Source: JABDFW01 sp035550215
Lineage (GTDB): Bacteria; Bacteroidota; Bacteroidia; Chitinophagales; Chitinophagaceae
Reading direction: 5' to 3'
Assembly: GCA_035550215.1 (NCBI GenBank)
Contig: DASZPM010000011.1
Coordinates: 62,001-126,000, forward strand
Length of the DNA stretch: 64,000 nt
A program made the position numbers and the translations under genes. Every line of letters starts with the position of its first letter. The stretch's first letter is position 1. The notes under the pieces were generated by a model. It ran no database searches, had not been told where the DNA came from, and was given only the letters and a program-made list of their open reading frames with translations. Shown here piece by piece: positions 53,225 to 61,791 of this stretch.

Positions 53225-54229
53225 TCACGCATACGCCGCAGCAGCAGCTTTTTCAACAAGCTTTTTGGTGGCAAGCACGCCTGCATCATCATCCAGGTAT
53301 TTGCTGTCTTTGGTGTACATTTTTATAACACCGCCTTCATATTCAATACTTGCCCATCCTTTAAAATCAGCATCTTTAATTATGCGGAACATTTTGTAGA
53401 AATCTGTTTCGGTATCGTTGCCGCCTGCATCAAACACATGCGTTTTGGCATGTATGCCTTTTGCATAAGGCATCAGTTCAGCAATACCTTTATAACGGTC
53501 ATATTCTTCCAGGCATTTTGTGCCCATCCAGCCCGCAATATCATTGGTGGCTGGTTTTGTACGGTTTATGCAAAAGTTTCCAAAATCTGCCAGCGTACCG
53601 CAATGCGGGTTGTTAACAGCTTTCATAACACCCGCAAGCCACGCGCCATTGCAGGAAATACCCACGTGGTTTTCAACAATAACATCAATATTGCTTTTAC
53701 GCCCATATTCAATAAGCGCGTTTAGGCTCTCTGTTGACGCCTTTGCTACCTCAGCCGGGTCGCCATCCCCTTCAACATTTACGCGTATCATCAGGCACCC
53801 TAGCGCGGCAGCCGCATCTATCCATTTATAGTGATTTTCCACCGCCTTGCTTCTCACATCTTTATTTAAATCTCCCAATACTCCTTCCCCGTCAATCATT
53901 ATCCGCAGGTTAAAACAGCCATTGTCTTCCGCGCGCTTTTTTAACTCGCTCAAAAATGTGGCGTCCTTTGCTTTATCTGCAAAGAACATGGAGCAATAGT
54001 CAAGCCCCTTTATACCAAAGGTCTTCATGGTTTTAGCCGGAAAGTCAAGCGGGTCTAATTGTTTTGTCCAAAACTGGCCGGCGAGTGAGAATTGAGACAG
54101 CGCCAGTTGAAAAGGCAGATCGGCTTTTGGCTCAAACATTTTATGATAGCCGGGCATTATTGACGCCATACCGGCGCCGGCTATACCCATGGATGCAGTA
54201 GCAAGGAAAGCCCTTCTCGTTGTTTTCAT
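53225..54229 (-). CDS. Tat-exported TIM-barrel sugar isomerase/epimerase-like protein
   Basis: Xylose-isomerase-like TIM barrel (AP endonuclease family 2 fold) predicted to act outside the cytoplasm. ATG 54229 starts MKTTRRAFLATASMGIAGAG, a twin-arginine signal. Metal-site residues fall in IDVIVENHVG, CGTLADFGNF, GIHAKTHVFDAGG and WASIEYEGG at the ends of consecutive strands, as expected for the Glu/Asp/His/Glu metal site. Length about 334 residues. It is the first gene of the operon with the GMC oxidoreductase (55 bp downstream) and directly faces the palindromic operators. A role in processing a keto-sugar made by the dehydrogenase is inferred. Confidence 0.9.
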   Translation of the reverse strand: MKTTRRAFLATASMGIAGAGMASIMPGYHKMFEPKADLPFQLALSQFSLAGQFWTKQLDPLDFPAKTMKTFGIKGLDYCSMFFADKAKDATFLSELKKRAEDNGCFNLRIMIDGEGVLGDLNKDVRSKAVENHYKWIDAAAALGCLMIRVNVEGDGDPAEVAKASTESLNALIEYGRKSNIDVIVENHVGISCNGAWLAGVMKAVNNPHCGTLADFGNFCINRTKPATNDIAGWMGTKCLEEYDRYKGIAELMPYAKGIHAKTHVFDAGGNDTETDFYKMFRIIKDADFKGWASIEYEGGVIKMYTKDSKYLDDDAGVLATKKLVEKAAAAAYA

Positions 54230-54247
54230 ACGCAAGTTAGTTTTTCT

Positions 54248-54268
54248 ATTTGGTAAAATTTACCAAAT
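54248..54268. promoter_or_regulatory. Operator 1: near-perfect 21-bp palindrome
   Basis: Half-sites ATTTGGTAAA and TTTACCAAAT flank a single central A. It lies 19 bp upstream of the minus-strand TIM-barrel start. It shares its right half exactly with operator 2, and the two centres are 42 bp apart, four helical turns. It is the likely binding site of the Nudix-derived regulator encoded next. Confidence 0.82.
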
Positions 54269-54280
54269 GAAGGTAAGGGG

Positions 54281-54319
54281 AAAAATTCTATTTGTCAAAA
54301 TTTACCAAATAGAATTTTT
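54281..54319. promoter_or_regulatory. Operator 2: 39-bp imperfect palindrome
   Basis: Core at 54290-54310 with half-sites ATTTGTCAAA and TTTACCAAAT around a central A. Nine further bases on each side also pair, giving 17 of 19 matched positions. It lies 20 bp upstream of the regulator ATG and so would allow autoregulation, while operator 1 faces the oxidation operon. Confidence 0.82.
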
Positions 54320-54338
54320 TGACTATTTTTAACCCGTT

Positions 54339-55118
54339 ATGCACACCAACAAAGAAGTGGAAGATTTTATAGAGAACGGGTACAAAACATACATACCCCA
54401 TATTTCCATTGACTGCGCTATATTTGGCTACCACGACCACCAGTTAAAAATTCTTGTTTCACAAATTGAAGGGTTTGACGGCTATTGCCTGCCCGGCGGT
54501 TATATTAAGCGCACGGAAACGCTTGACGAAGCGGCAGGAAGGATTGTGGAAGAAAAAACAGCCATCACAGGCCTGTACCTGCAACAGTATAAAACATTTG
54601 GGGACCCTGACCGCATTAAATGGAACGAGCTTGACACTGACAGGATAATTGCAAAATTGCCGGTATTCAAAAAAATAAAGTCAAGCTGGCTGATGGACCA
54701 GACTATTTCAATTGGTTATTATGCTATTACTGATTTTTCCCTGGTTAAACCCCAGCCCGGCTTTATGTCCGCTTCGTGTGAATGGTACGATATTGATAAA
54801 GTACCACCGCTTTTATTTGACCACGACCAGATGGTGAAGGACGCCTTGCAGGCATTGCGGCAGCAATTGTATTATGCGCCCATTGCCGAAAAGCTATTGC
54901 CCAAAAAATTTACGCTTACGGAAATACATGCGGTATATGAAGCATTGTTAGGCAAAAGGCTTGATATACGCAACTTTCCCAAAAAACTGGTTTTTCTCGG
55001 CTTGATTAACAAGCTAAATGAAAAACGCAACATTGGCCCGCACAGGGCGCCATATTTATATTCATTTAATAACAGGCAATATAGTAGAGCCTTAAAAAGA
55101 GGTATCAGCCTTACATAA
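54339..55118 (+). CDS. Nudix-domain transcriptional regulator (NrtR/AraR-type)
   Basis: DNA-binding regulator derived from a Nudix hydrolase. Residues about 20-160 form the Nudix domain. The Nudix box at 54-74 is degenerate: Gly54 and Glu60 are kept, but the R-E-U core reads Arg68-Ile69-Val70, so hydrolysis is unlikely and the domain probably senses a ligand. Residues about 185-255 form the winged helix (FTLTEIHAVYEALLGKRLDIRNFPKKLVFLGLI and the GPHRAPYLYSFN wing) typical of NrtR. It diverges from the sugar oxidation operon across two matching palindromes. In Bacteroidota, relatives control arabinose and other sugar genes, so the effector may be a sugar-derived metabolite rather than ADP-ribose. 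259 residues. Confidence 0.92.
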   Translation: MHTNKEVEDFIENGYKTYIPHISIDCAIFGYHDHQLKILVSQIEGFDGYCLPGGYIKRTETLDEAAGRIVEEKTAITGLYLQQYKTFGDPDRIKWNELDTDRIIAKLPVFKKIKSSWLMDQTISIGYYAITDFSLVKPQPGFMSASCEWYDIDKVPPLLFDHDQMVKDALQALRQQLYYAPIAEKLLPKKFTLTEIHAVYEALLGKRLDIRNFPKKLVFLGLINKLNEKRNIGPHRAPYLYSFNNRQYSRALKRGISLT

Positions 55119-55195
55119 CTCTTTATAATAACCCGTGTTAAATTGTTATGCCGATTGGCCGGTTTTAAATACATTCATGGCCAGAATAACACGCA

Positions 55196-55585
55196 ATGAA
55201 AATAACCGTAGCAATTTCAAGGGTTTTTCTCGGGCTGCTTTATGTAATATTTGGCCTTGACTATTTTTTTCATTTTATACCTTACACGCCGCATCATACC
55301 GGCGCAGCAGAGGCGCTCATTTCCGGTCTTATGGGCACCGGTTACATTTATCCCATGCAAAAAGTTATACAGGTGGCAGCAGGCTTGTCGTTAATATGCA
55401 ATGTATACCCGGCATTTGCGGCCGTAGTTGTGTTTCCCATCAGCTTAAATGTGCTGCTGTTCCATACCATTCTTGTTCCATCCGGCTGGTACATGGGTGT
55501 TGCACTTATGCTGCCAAACCTGTTGCTTGGCTGGGGCTACCGTAAATATTATGCAGGCATGTTTACCAAAAAGCCTGCTGTATAA
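55196..55585 (+). CDS. DoxX-like small membrane protein
   Basis: Four-helix inner-membrane protein of 129 residues. Helices are visible at about 5-27 (ISRVFLGLLYVIFGLDYFFHF), 50-70, 70-90 (AAVVVFPISLNVLLFHTIL) and 97-115. It resembles DoxX-like proteins in size, the early GLLYVIFGLDYF motif and the proline-rich loop, but lacks clear catalytic residues. Function unknown. It follows the regulator by 77 bp and precedes the lipase maturation factor-like gene by 43 bp on the same strand, so the three may be co-transcribed. Confidence 0.75.
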   Translation: MKITVAISRVFLGLLYVIFGLDYFFHFIPYTPHHTGAAEALISGLMGTGYIYPMQKVIQVAAGLSLICNVYPAFAAVVVFPISLNVLLFHTILVPSGWYMGVALMLPNLLLGWGYRKYYAGMFTKKPAV

Positions 55586-55628
55586 AGGTTTTGGCACGTT
55601 TTAAGCTGCAAAATCACCAGGTACTGTT

Positions 55629-57167
55629 ATGGCATACAACCTGATTGATAAATTATTTCCCGCAAGGGGCGACCGGCCAACTTACTGGCTTACCCGCTTT
55701 GTAATATTGCGGCTGCTTGGGGTGGTGTATGCTGTCGCTTTTCTTGCAGCCATTAATCAAATCATCCCTTTAATTGGCGCTAAAGGGCTGCTTCCGGCGG
55801 CATCGTTTCTCCAGCTTGTAAAAACAAATCTCGGCACAACAAGTACAGGCTTTCTGCATCTCCCTTCAATATTTTGGTTTAATCTTTCTGACACCACCCT
55901 GTTGGCAGTGGCATGGATTGGGTTTGGTTTAGCATGTATTGTTGCAGCAGGCTTTGCCAATGCGCTAATGCTTACGGTGCTATGGTTTTTGTATATGTCG
56001 TTTATTAATGTGGGGCAAGAATGGTATGGCTATGGATGGGAAATACAGTTACTCGAAACAGGCTTCCTTGCCATATTTCTTTGCCCGCTGTTAGATGCCC
56101 GGCCATTCCCCAGGCGGGAGCCCCCGTTGTCTATTATTATCTTGTTTCGCTGGCTTATTTTTCGCGTCATGCTGGGTGCAGGGCTTATAAAACTTCGCGG
56201 TGACGAAGTTTGGCGCAACGGCACAGCATTGTATTACCATTTTGAAACACAGCCATTGCCGGGGCCATTGAGTCGCTGGTTTCATTTTTTACCGCGCACG
56301 GTATTAAAAGCCGGCGTATGGTATAACTGGCTGGCTGAGCTTGTAGCACCGTGGTTTATTTTCTGGCCGCGCATAAACAGGCACACCGCAGGCATTATAA
56401 TGGTGCTTTTGCAAATTATTCTTATCGCCAGCGGCAACCTCTCCTTCCTCAATTGGTTAACAATAGTACCCGCTTTGGCGTGTTTTGATGATGGTTTTTG
56501 GGCAAAGATTCTTCCAAAACGGCTGGTTAATAAGTCAAAGGCTGCAATATTGAACATGGATCCTTCCCCTGTGATGGCAAAAACTGCCTGGGTTGTTACC
56601 GCCCTAGTAATTTTTCTCAGCATTCAGCCTGTAGTTAATATGCTGTCGCCTAACCAGGTAATGAATACGTCCTACGACCCTCTGTACCTGGTAAATACCT
56701 ATGGTGCATTCGGGACGGTGGGTAAGGAACGTTATAATGTTGTGTTTGAAGGAACAATGGATGATACTACGGGCGGCAAAGCGCGCTGGGTTGCATACCC
56801 CTATAAAGGCCTGCCCGTAGCCCTGGATAAACGGCCGCCGCAGGTGGCACCCTACCAGTTGCGGTTAGACTGGCAAATGTGGTTTGCCGCCATGTCGTCC
56901 CCGGAAGACTACCCCTGGACATTAACACTTATAGCAAAGCTTCTTCACAATGATGCAGGTACACTCAGTCTTTTTGAAGCGAACCCTTTTCCCGGCAAGC
57001 CGCCACGCTTTGTAAGGGCTGAACTTTACCGCTACAGCTTCGCCCCGCCCGGCAATGCTGGTGGCTTATGGTGGATGCGAACGCAAATAGGTGACTGGTT
57101 GCCTCCAATGTCTGCTAACGACCTGCGTATTACCAACCTTATGAATCTTCCCGGTTCTTCACATTAA
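55629..57167 (+). CDS. Lipase maturation factor-like polytopic membrane protein
   Basis: Bacterial homologue of LMF1, the membrane protein needed for lipase folding in animals; its bacterial role is unknown. The signature blocks are PTYWLTRFVILRLLGVVYAVAFLAA, INVGQEWYGYGWEIQLLETGFLAIFLCP, WLIFRVMLGAGLIKLRGDEVWRN, ALYYHFETQPLPGPLSRWFH and LTIVPALACFDD. About eight hydrophobic segments cover the first 330 residues; a soluble C-terminal domain ends with LLHNDAGTLSLFEANPFPGKPPRFVRAELYRYSF. Length 512 residues is normal. No lipase gene is adjacent. Confidence 0.92.
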   Translation: MAYNLIDKLFPARGDRPTYWLTRFVILRLLGVVYAVAFLAAINQIIPLIGAKGLLPAASFLQLVKTNLGTTSTGFLHLPSIFWFNLSDTTLLAVAWIGFGLACIVAAGFANALMLTVLWFLYMSFINVGQEWYGYGWEIQLLETGFLAIFLCPLLDARPFPRREPPLSIIILFRWLIFRVMLGAGLIKLRGDEVWRNGTALYYHFETQPLPGPLSRWFHFLPRTVLKAGVWYNWLAELVAPWFIFWPRINRHTAGIIMVLLQIILIASGNLSFLNWLTIVPALACFDDGFWAKILPKRLVNKSKAAILNMDPSPVMAKTAWVVTALVIFLSIQPVVNMLSPNQVMNTSYDPLYLVNTYGAFGTVGKERYNVVFEGTMDDTTGGKARWVAYPYKGLPVALDKRPPQVAPYQLRLDWQMWFAAMSSPEDYPWTLTLIAKLLHNDAGTLSLFEANPFPGKPPRFVRAELYRYSFAPPGNAGGLWWMRTQIGDWLPPMSANDLRITNLMNLPGSSH

Positions 57168-57214
57168 CAATAAACTAAAAGCCGCATTACGAAATACCCG
57201 CTATATTCGCTGAT

Positions 57215-58219
57215 ATGAGTTTTTTAGAAGTATCCTCCGTTACTAAAAAAGAAGGAGATACAGCCGCGGTCCGCGACATAACATTTACCCAGGAAAAATT
57301 GCGGAAAATCGCCATTGCCGGTGAAACCGGCTCAGGCAAAAGCACACTGCTTAAAATTATTGCCGGCATTATTTCACCCGATTCCGGTACTGTTTTATTT
57401 GAAGGCCAACGGCTGAAAAGGATACCCGGGGAAAAACTAATACCTGGCCATCCCGGCATAGCCTACCTGAGCCAGCAATTTGAATTGCCGCATTTTTTAA
57501 CCGTTGAACAGGTTTTGATATACGCCAACCCGCTGCCCGATGACGAAGCGGAAAAAGACCAAGCCGCGAAAGAATTATATGAACTCTGCAAAATAACCCA
57601 CCTGCTAAAACGCAGGACAGACCAGCTTTCAGGCGGAGAGAGGCAGCGCATAGCGCTTGCGCGCCTACTTATCACCGCTCCCCGCCTCCTGTTACTGGAT
57701 GAGCCATTTAGCAACCTTGACATGATTCACAAAAACATCTTGAAAAATGTGCTGCATGATGTTGAAAAAAAACTGGCTGTTACCTGTATACTCGTGTCTC
57801 ACGACCCGTTAGATACCTTATCGTGGGCGGATGAAATGATTGTGATGCGCAGGGGTGAAATTATTCAGCAGGCTTCACCAAAACAAATATACCGGCAGCC
57901 TGCCAACGATTATGTGGCTGGCCTGCTGGGCAAATACAACATAATAAGCCCGGCGCTTGCCGAATATATTCCCGGCCTGAAACGCATGGCAGCTAACAGG
58001 AAAATATTCATCAGGCCCGAGGATATAATGATAGTAGCCACGGAAAAAAATATACTTAAGGCCAGCGTGGAAGACATCATATTTTACGGCAGCAATTACG
58101 AGATACATGTAATGGTAGCAGGCAATAATACCCTGGTAATAAATACGCAAATATGCAATGTTTCCCGCGGAGATATAATCACTATTGCCCTGCGCCTGCA
58201 GGATGTTTGGTTTATTTAA
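57215..58219 (+). CDS. ABC transporter ATP-binding protein with C-terminal TOBE-like domain
   Basis: Importer-type ATPase resembling PotA/FbpC/ModC subunits. Walker A is GETGSGKS (36-43), the signature is LSGGERQRIALARLL, Walker B is LLLLDEP and the switch His is in VSHD. From about residue 240 a regulatory TOBE-like region follows (FIRPEDIMIVATEKN, DIIFYGSNYEIHVMV). Length 334 residues is normal for this type. No permease or binding protein gene is adjacent, so it is an orphan here. The large gap between Gln loop and signature is ordinary. The substrate cannot be told. Confidence 0.92.
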   Translation: MSFLEVSSVTKKEGDTAAVRDITFTQEKLRKIAIAGETGSGKSTLLKIIAGIISPDSGTVLFEGQRLKRIPGEKLIPGHPGIAYLSQQFELPHFLTVEQVLIYANPLPDDEAEKDQAAKELYELCKITHLLKRRTDQLSGGERQRIALARLLITAPRLLLLDEPFSNLDMIHKNILKNVLHDVEKKLAVTCILVSHDPLDTLSWADEMIVMRRGEIIQQASPKQIYRQPANDYVAGLLGKYNIISPALAEYIPGLKRMAANRKIFIRPEDIMIVATEKNILKASVEDIIFYGSNYEIHVMVAGNNTLVINTQICNVSRGDIITIALRLQDVWFI

Positions 58220-58289
58220 TATTAACATTCTTAATCATATTTTATATGCTTTCAATGGGTATTTAATTTCAGCGGCACCGCTTACCTTT

Positions 58290-58297
58290 TATATTTG
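58290..58297 (+). promoter_or_regulatory. Putative -7 promoter element of the response regulator (TATATTTG)
   Basis: TATATTTG matches TAnnTTTG and lies 30 bp before the ATG at 58328, giving a leader of about 25 nt. No clear -33 element is present. Confidence 0.42.
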
Positions 58298-58327
58298 CAC
58301 TACGTACCAGCACAATTTGAAAAAACT

Positions 58328-58702
58328 ATGAAAGAGATATTGCTTGTAGAAGATGATGCCCTTTACTCAAAAATTTTAAGCTACATACTTGAAAACAGCG
58401 GGTATATTGTAGAATGCGCCAACAACGGGTTACAGGCCATGGAGATGACGAATGAAAAGACGTACGACCTGATTATTACCGATATTCTTATGCCGCTGGC
58501 AAACGGCCTCGACTTGCTGACATACCTGCGGGGCAATGACAAGACCCGCGACGCGAAAGTGCTGGTGTTATCTGTAATGAGTAACGAATATTATTGGGCT
58601 GAAAGCCTTGCGCGCGGCGCTGATGATTATATAAGAAAGCCGGTAAAGGCAAAGGACCTTATACAAACTGTAAGGCGGCTGCTTTATTCTGCCGCGGCTT
58701 AA
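58328..58702 (+). CDS. Single-domain response regulator
   Basis: Receiver domain without an output domain (CheY-like). The acidic pocket is Asp9 and Asp10 (LVEDD), the phospho-acceptor Asp52 (IITDILMP), the switch Ser82 (LVLSVMS) and Lys104 (YIRKPV). ATG 58328 is used; 11 upstream codons of the frame overlap the promoter-like element. Length 124 residues. No histidine kinase is nearby, so its partner is unknown; it may work by protein contact or in a phosphorelay. Confidence 0.94.
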   Translation: MKEILLVEDDALYSKILSYILENSGYIVECANNGLQAMEMTNEKTYDLIITDILMPLANGLDLLTYLRGNDKTRDAKVLVLSVMSNEYYWAESLARGADDYIRKPVKAKDLIQTVRRLLYSAAA

Positions 58703-58821
58703 TATTCACCGGTTTGCATATAATCTCCTTTTTTCTCTTTGTGCACAATTACTACTGGGCCCAAATTTCCTGTTTGTTTATTTATCAGTAAAAGAATATT
58801 TTGCGTGGCATAACGCATGTA

Positions 58822-59208
58822 ATGAAAATTGAACACATTGCTTTTTGGGCGAACGATATTGAAACGCTGAAAGGTTTTTACACCACCTATTTCAACATGC
58901 GTTGTAATGATAAATACACCAATACCAAAAAACAATTTGAGTCTTATTTTCTTTCTTTTGACGACAACAGCACAAGAATAGAACTGATGCAACGCACCGG
59001 TATCGGTGGTGACAATACAACCGGCCACATTATTGGCCCGGCACATATAGCTATATCAACCGGCAGCAGGGAAGCAGTAGACCGGCTTACAGCCCGGCTA
59101 AAAAATGATGGCTATATTATTGCCGGGGAACCCCGTGTTACCGGTGACGGTTATTATGAAAGTGTTGTGCTTGACCCTGAAGGAAATCACATTGAAATAA
59201 CTGTATGA
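58822..59208 (+). CDS. VOC-family (glyoxalase-like) protein
   Basis: Small vicinal-oxygen-chelate fold protein with two beta-alpha-beta-beta-beta modules. Metal-site residues expected from the family are present: His5 (IEHIAFW), a Glu after the first module (RIELMQR), His in AHIAIS and Glu in the C-terminal HIEI. The segment VLDPEGNHIEI is the classic VOC ending. ATG 58822 is chosen over TTG 58801. Length 128 residues. It could be a lyase, dioxygenase or resistance protein; the sequence does not decide. Confidence 0.9.
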   Translation: MKIEHIAFWANDIETLKGFYTTYFNMRCNDKYTNTKKQFESYFLSFDDNSTRIELMQRTGIGGDNTTGHIIGPAHIAISTGSREAVDRLTARLKNDGYIIAGEPRVTGDGYYESVVLDPEGNHIEITV

Positions 59209-59244
59209 TTTATTAGTGCAGTTTGCCTGTAAAAACAATGACCA

Positions 59245-59847
59245 TTGAAAAAGACAATAATTTTTGATTTTGGCGGGGTACTGATAGACTGGGACCCGCG
59301 GCACCTGTATAAAAAAATATTTGAAGATGAGAGTGAAATGGAATGGTTTCTCGGCAATGTTTGCACCCTGCACTGGAACCTGCAACAGGACGGGGGCAGG
59401 CCGTTTGCAGATGCCGTAGCTATGCTACAGGAGCAGCATCCGCAATATGCCGGACATATACAGGCGTACCATACCCGTTGGGAAGAAATGCTGAATGGCC
59501 CCATTGAAGATACCGTGCAAATACTGCATGAACTTAAACGAAAAGGCTATACCATTTATGGATTAACCAACTGGAGCGCAGAAACTTTCCCGGTAGCGCT
59601 GCAGCGGTTTGATTTTTTGCATGAGCTTGATGGCATAGTGGTTTCAGGCGAGGAAAAAATAGTTAAGCCTGACAACGCCATATTTAATTTGCTGCTGAAG
59701 CGCTATAATCTAAAGGCTCCTGATTGCATTTTTATTGATGACAACCTGTACAATATTGAAGCCGCACATAACCTTGGCTTCGGCACTATACATTTTGCAT
59801 CACCGGCAAATTTGAAAAGCAGGTTGCAGGAGATGAGCGTATTGTAA
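59245..59847 (+). CDS. HAD-superfamily hydrolase, YihX-like
   Basis: HAD phosphatase of subfamily IA. The nucleophile Asp8 lies in IIFDFGGVLIDWDP; the second Asp of the usual DxD is Gly, as in YihX-like members. Motif II is YGLTNWS (Thr), motif III Lys in VSGEEKIVKPDNAIF, and motif IV IFIDDN. The start is TTG 59245; a nearby ATG is out of frame. Length 200 residues. Likely a sugar-phosphate phosphatase, by resemblance to YihX (alpha-glucose-1-phosphatase), but the substrate is not proven. Confidence 0.9.
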   Translation: MKKTIIFDFGGVLIDWDPRHLYKKIFEDESEMEWFLGNVCTLHWNLQQDGGRPFADAVAMLQEQHPQYAGHIQAYHTRWEEMLNGPIEDTVQILHELKRKGYTIYGLTNWSAETFPVALQRFDFLHELDGIVVSGEEKIVKPDNAIFNLLLKRYNLKAPDCIFIDDNLYNIEAAHNLGFGTIHFASPANLKSRLQEMSVL

Positions 59848-59850
59848 ATC

Positions 59851-60351
59851 TCATTCTATGTAAGCCCCCGTAACAACACCATTCTCCAGTTCAACCTGTA
59901 TAAAATCTTCAGAAGTGGTTGCTACGGAACTACCCACATAATCCGGTTTCACCGGGAAGTGCTTATGCATCCTTTCCACCAAAACAAGGGTTTGTATTCT
60001 TTTAGGATGAAAAGCCAGTAAGGGTTTCATGGCATACATAAGGGCCTTACCGCTATTGCTTACGTCATCAACAACAATCACGTTTTTGTTATCCAGGTTT
60101 ATCTGCTCGCTTAATGTAACATCTTCCGGGTTGTGCTTGTCAAGGCTTACCGAAATAACTTTTACCTCGTTATGCAGGTAGTCTTTTATTAACCCTGCAA
60201 CAATTTCAGCAATACCGGTACCGCTATTACGTACGCCGATAAAAACAATAGGCGCGTCATCACCGCTAAGATTTTCGGCTATTTGCAAGGCCATCCTGTG
60301 CAGCTTCTGGTTGGCGCTCTCCGCGTTTAAAACATATCTTTTTCCGGGCAT
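59851..60351 (-). CDS. PyrR-like phosphoribosyltransferase-family protein
   Basis: Type I phosphoribosyltransferase-fold protein resembling PyrR. The PRPP loop is VIVVDDVSNSGKAL (DDxxxSG), preceded by PIVFIGVRNSGTGIAEIVAG and followed by a pyrophosphate-loop region. ATG 60351 (MPGKRYVLN) is chosen over TTG 60372. Length 166 residues is close to PyrR (about 180). No pyr genes are adjacent, so it may be a uracil phosphoribosyltransferase-like enzyme or a free-standing regulator rather than an attenuation protein. It converges on the HAD gene with 3 bp between stops. Confidence 0.85.
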   Translation of the reverse strand: MPGKRYVLNAESANQKLHRMALQIAENLSGDDAPIVFIGVRNSGTGIAEIVAGLIKDYLHNEVKVISVSLDKHNPEDVTLSEQINLDNKNVIVVDDVSNSGKALMYAMKPLLAFHPKRIQTLVLVERMHKHFPVKPDYVGSSVATTSEDFIQVELENGVVTGAYIE

Positions 60352-60466
60352 TCCACTCAAATTATATTGCAAAATAAGCAGATTTTATGCATGACTGCAA
60401 TTTCATTACGCCAACCGGGTGCGCTCTTTTGCCAAAACCCTTAGATTTGTGCAACAACTATTGCCA

Positions 60467-61789
60467 ATGAATATTGTTGCACAGGTTTTATTTATTGCGT
60501 TAGCCGGCTCTTCAGTATGGTTGTTTAGCAGGAATATACTCAGGATAAGACGGTACATATTATTGGGAAAAGAGGAGGATTTTAGCGGCGATAAGCCCAG
60601 GCGGTGGCGTAACTTGCTGCTACTGGCATTCGGGCAGAAAAAAATGTTTAAAAACCCGCTGGTAGCGGTGATGCATTTTGTTATTTATGCCGGGTTTATC
60701 ATTATAAATATTGAAGTGCTGGAGATATTTTTAGATGGAGTTTTTGGTACGCACCGTATCTTTTCTTCTCCCCTCGGCGCCGCTTATTCGTGGCTTATTA
60801 ATGGTTTTGAGTTTTTAGCTGTGGGCGTTTTAACCGCGTGCGTTATTTTTTTAATAAGAAGAAATGTTCTCAAACTAAAACGTTTTATAAGCAAAGACCT
60901 GGATGGATGGCCGCGCAGTGATGCTAATTATATACTCATCACGGAAATCATCCTGATGACGCTGTTTTTAACGATGAACGCAGCAGATACTTTATTGCAG
61001 CAAAGGGGCTACGGCCATTATGCAGAGCATCTAACAGGCAACTTTGCATTTTCATCTTTTATTCAGCCGTTACTTTCAGGCATAAGCAATAATGGGCTTG
61101 TTGGGATAGAGCGCACCTGCTGGTGGCTGCATATTACGGGCATTTTTGCCTTTTTAAATTACCTGCCCTATTCAAAACACCTGCATATACTGTTTGCATT
61201 TCCCAATGCCTATTTTGCAAGGTTTACGCCCCAGGGCAAAATGCCAAACATGCCCGACATACAAAATGAAGTGCTGTATGCTATGCAGCCCGAGCTTGCT
61301 CCTGCGGCAGATGCCACCCCTCCCGAACATAAGGCATTTGGCGCAAAGGATGTATTCGATCTTAGCTGGCGCAACCTGCTTGATGCGTACAGTTGCACGG
61401 AATGCGGCCGGTGCACCGCTGCCTGCCCGGCAAACATTACCGGCAAAGCTTTAAGCCCAAGGCTGATTATGATGAAAACAAGGGACAGGACTGAGGAAAC
61501 AGGCCGCAACATTGACGCTAACGGCAGTTTTAAAGACGACGGCAAAACCCTGCTGCACAGTTATATTACTGAGGAAGAATTACGTGCCTGCACTACCTGC
61601 AATGCCTGCGTGGAAGAATGCCCCGTGAGCATATCCCCGCTTGATATTATCATACAATTGCGCAGGTACTTAATTATGGAAGAAAGCAACGCAACGCCTG
61701 AATGGAATAATATGTTCAGCAATATTGAAAATAATTTCGCACCGTGGAAATTATCGCCGGACGACAGGGATGCGTGGACAGCCGGTTAA
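60467..61789 (+). CDS. Membrane Fe-S oxidoreductase subunit (NarI-like helices plus two 4Fe-4S clusters)
   Basis: Quinone-linked electron-transfer protein. The N-terminal 250 residues hold about five membrane helices with histidines suited to heme b (VMHFVIYAGF, WWLHITGIFAF). The C-terminal part carries two 4Fe-4S sites: Cys310, 313, 316, 320 (CTECGRCTAAC) and Cys375, 378, 381, 385 (CTTCNACVEEC). ATG 60467 is chosen; GTG 60419 is unlikely. Length 441 residues. Its usual partner, a CCG-domain protein, is not adjacent here; the best candidate is the gene at 14487-15266. A separate function in electron bifurcation or lactate/glycolate oxidation cannot be excluded. Confidence 0.9.
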   Translation: MNIVAQVLFIALAGSSVWLFSRNILRIRRYILLGKEEDFSGDKPRRWRNLLLLAFGQKKMFKNPLVAVMHFVIYAGFIIINIEVLEIFLDGVFGTHRIFSSPLGAAYSWLINGFEFLAVGVLTACVIFLIRRNVLKLKRFISKDLDGWPRSDANYILITEIILMTLFLTMNAADTLLQQRGYGHYAEHLTGNFAFSSFIQPLLSGISNNGLVGIERTCWWLHITGIFAFLNYLPYSKHLHILFAFPNAYFARFTPQGKMPNMPDIQNEVLYAMQPELAPAADATPPEHKAFGAKDVFDLSWRNLLDAYSCTECGRCTAACPANITGKALSPRLIMMKTRDRTEETGRNIDANGSFKDDGKTLLHSYITEEELRACTTCNACVEECPVSISPLDIIIQLRRYLIMEESNATPEWNNMFSNIENNFAPWKLSPDDRDAWTAG

Positions 61790-61791
61790 CG

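Noticed and set aside
53018..53725. A 235-codon plus-strand frame
   Set aside because: It lies opposite the GMC oxidoreductase start and the TIM-barrel gene, both certain, and its product has no signature or signal sequence.
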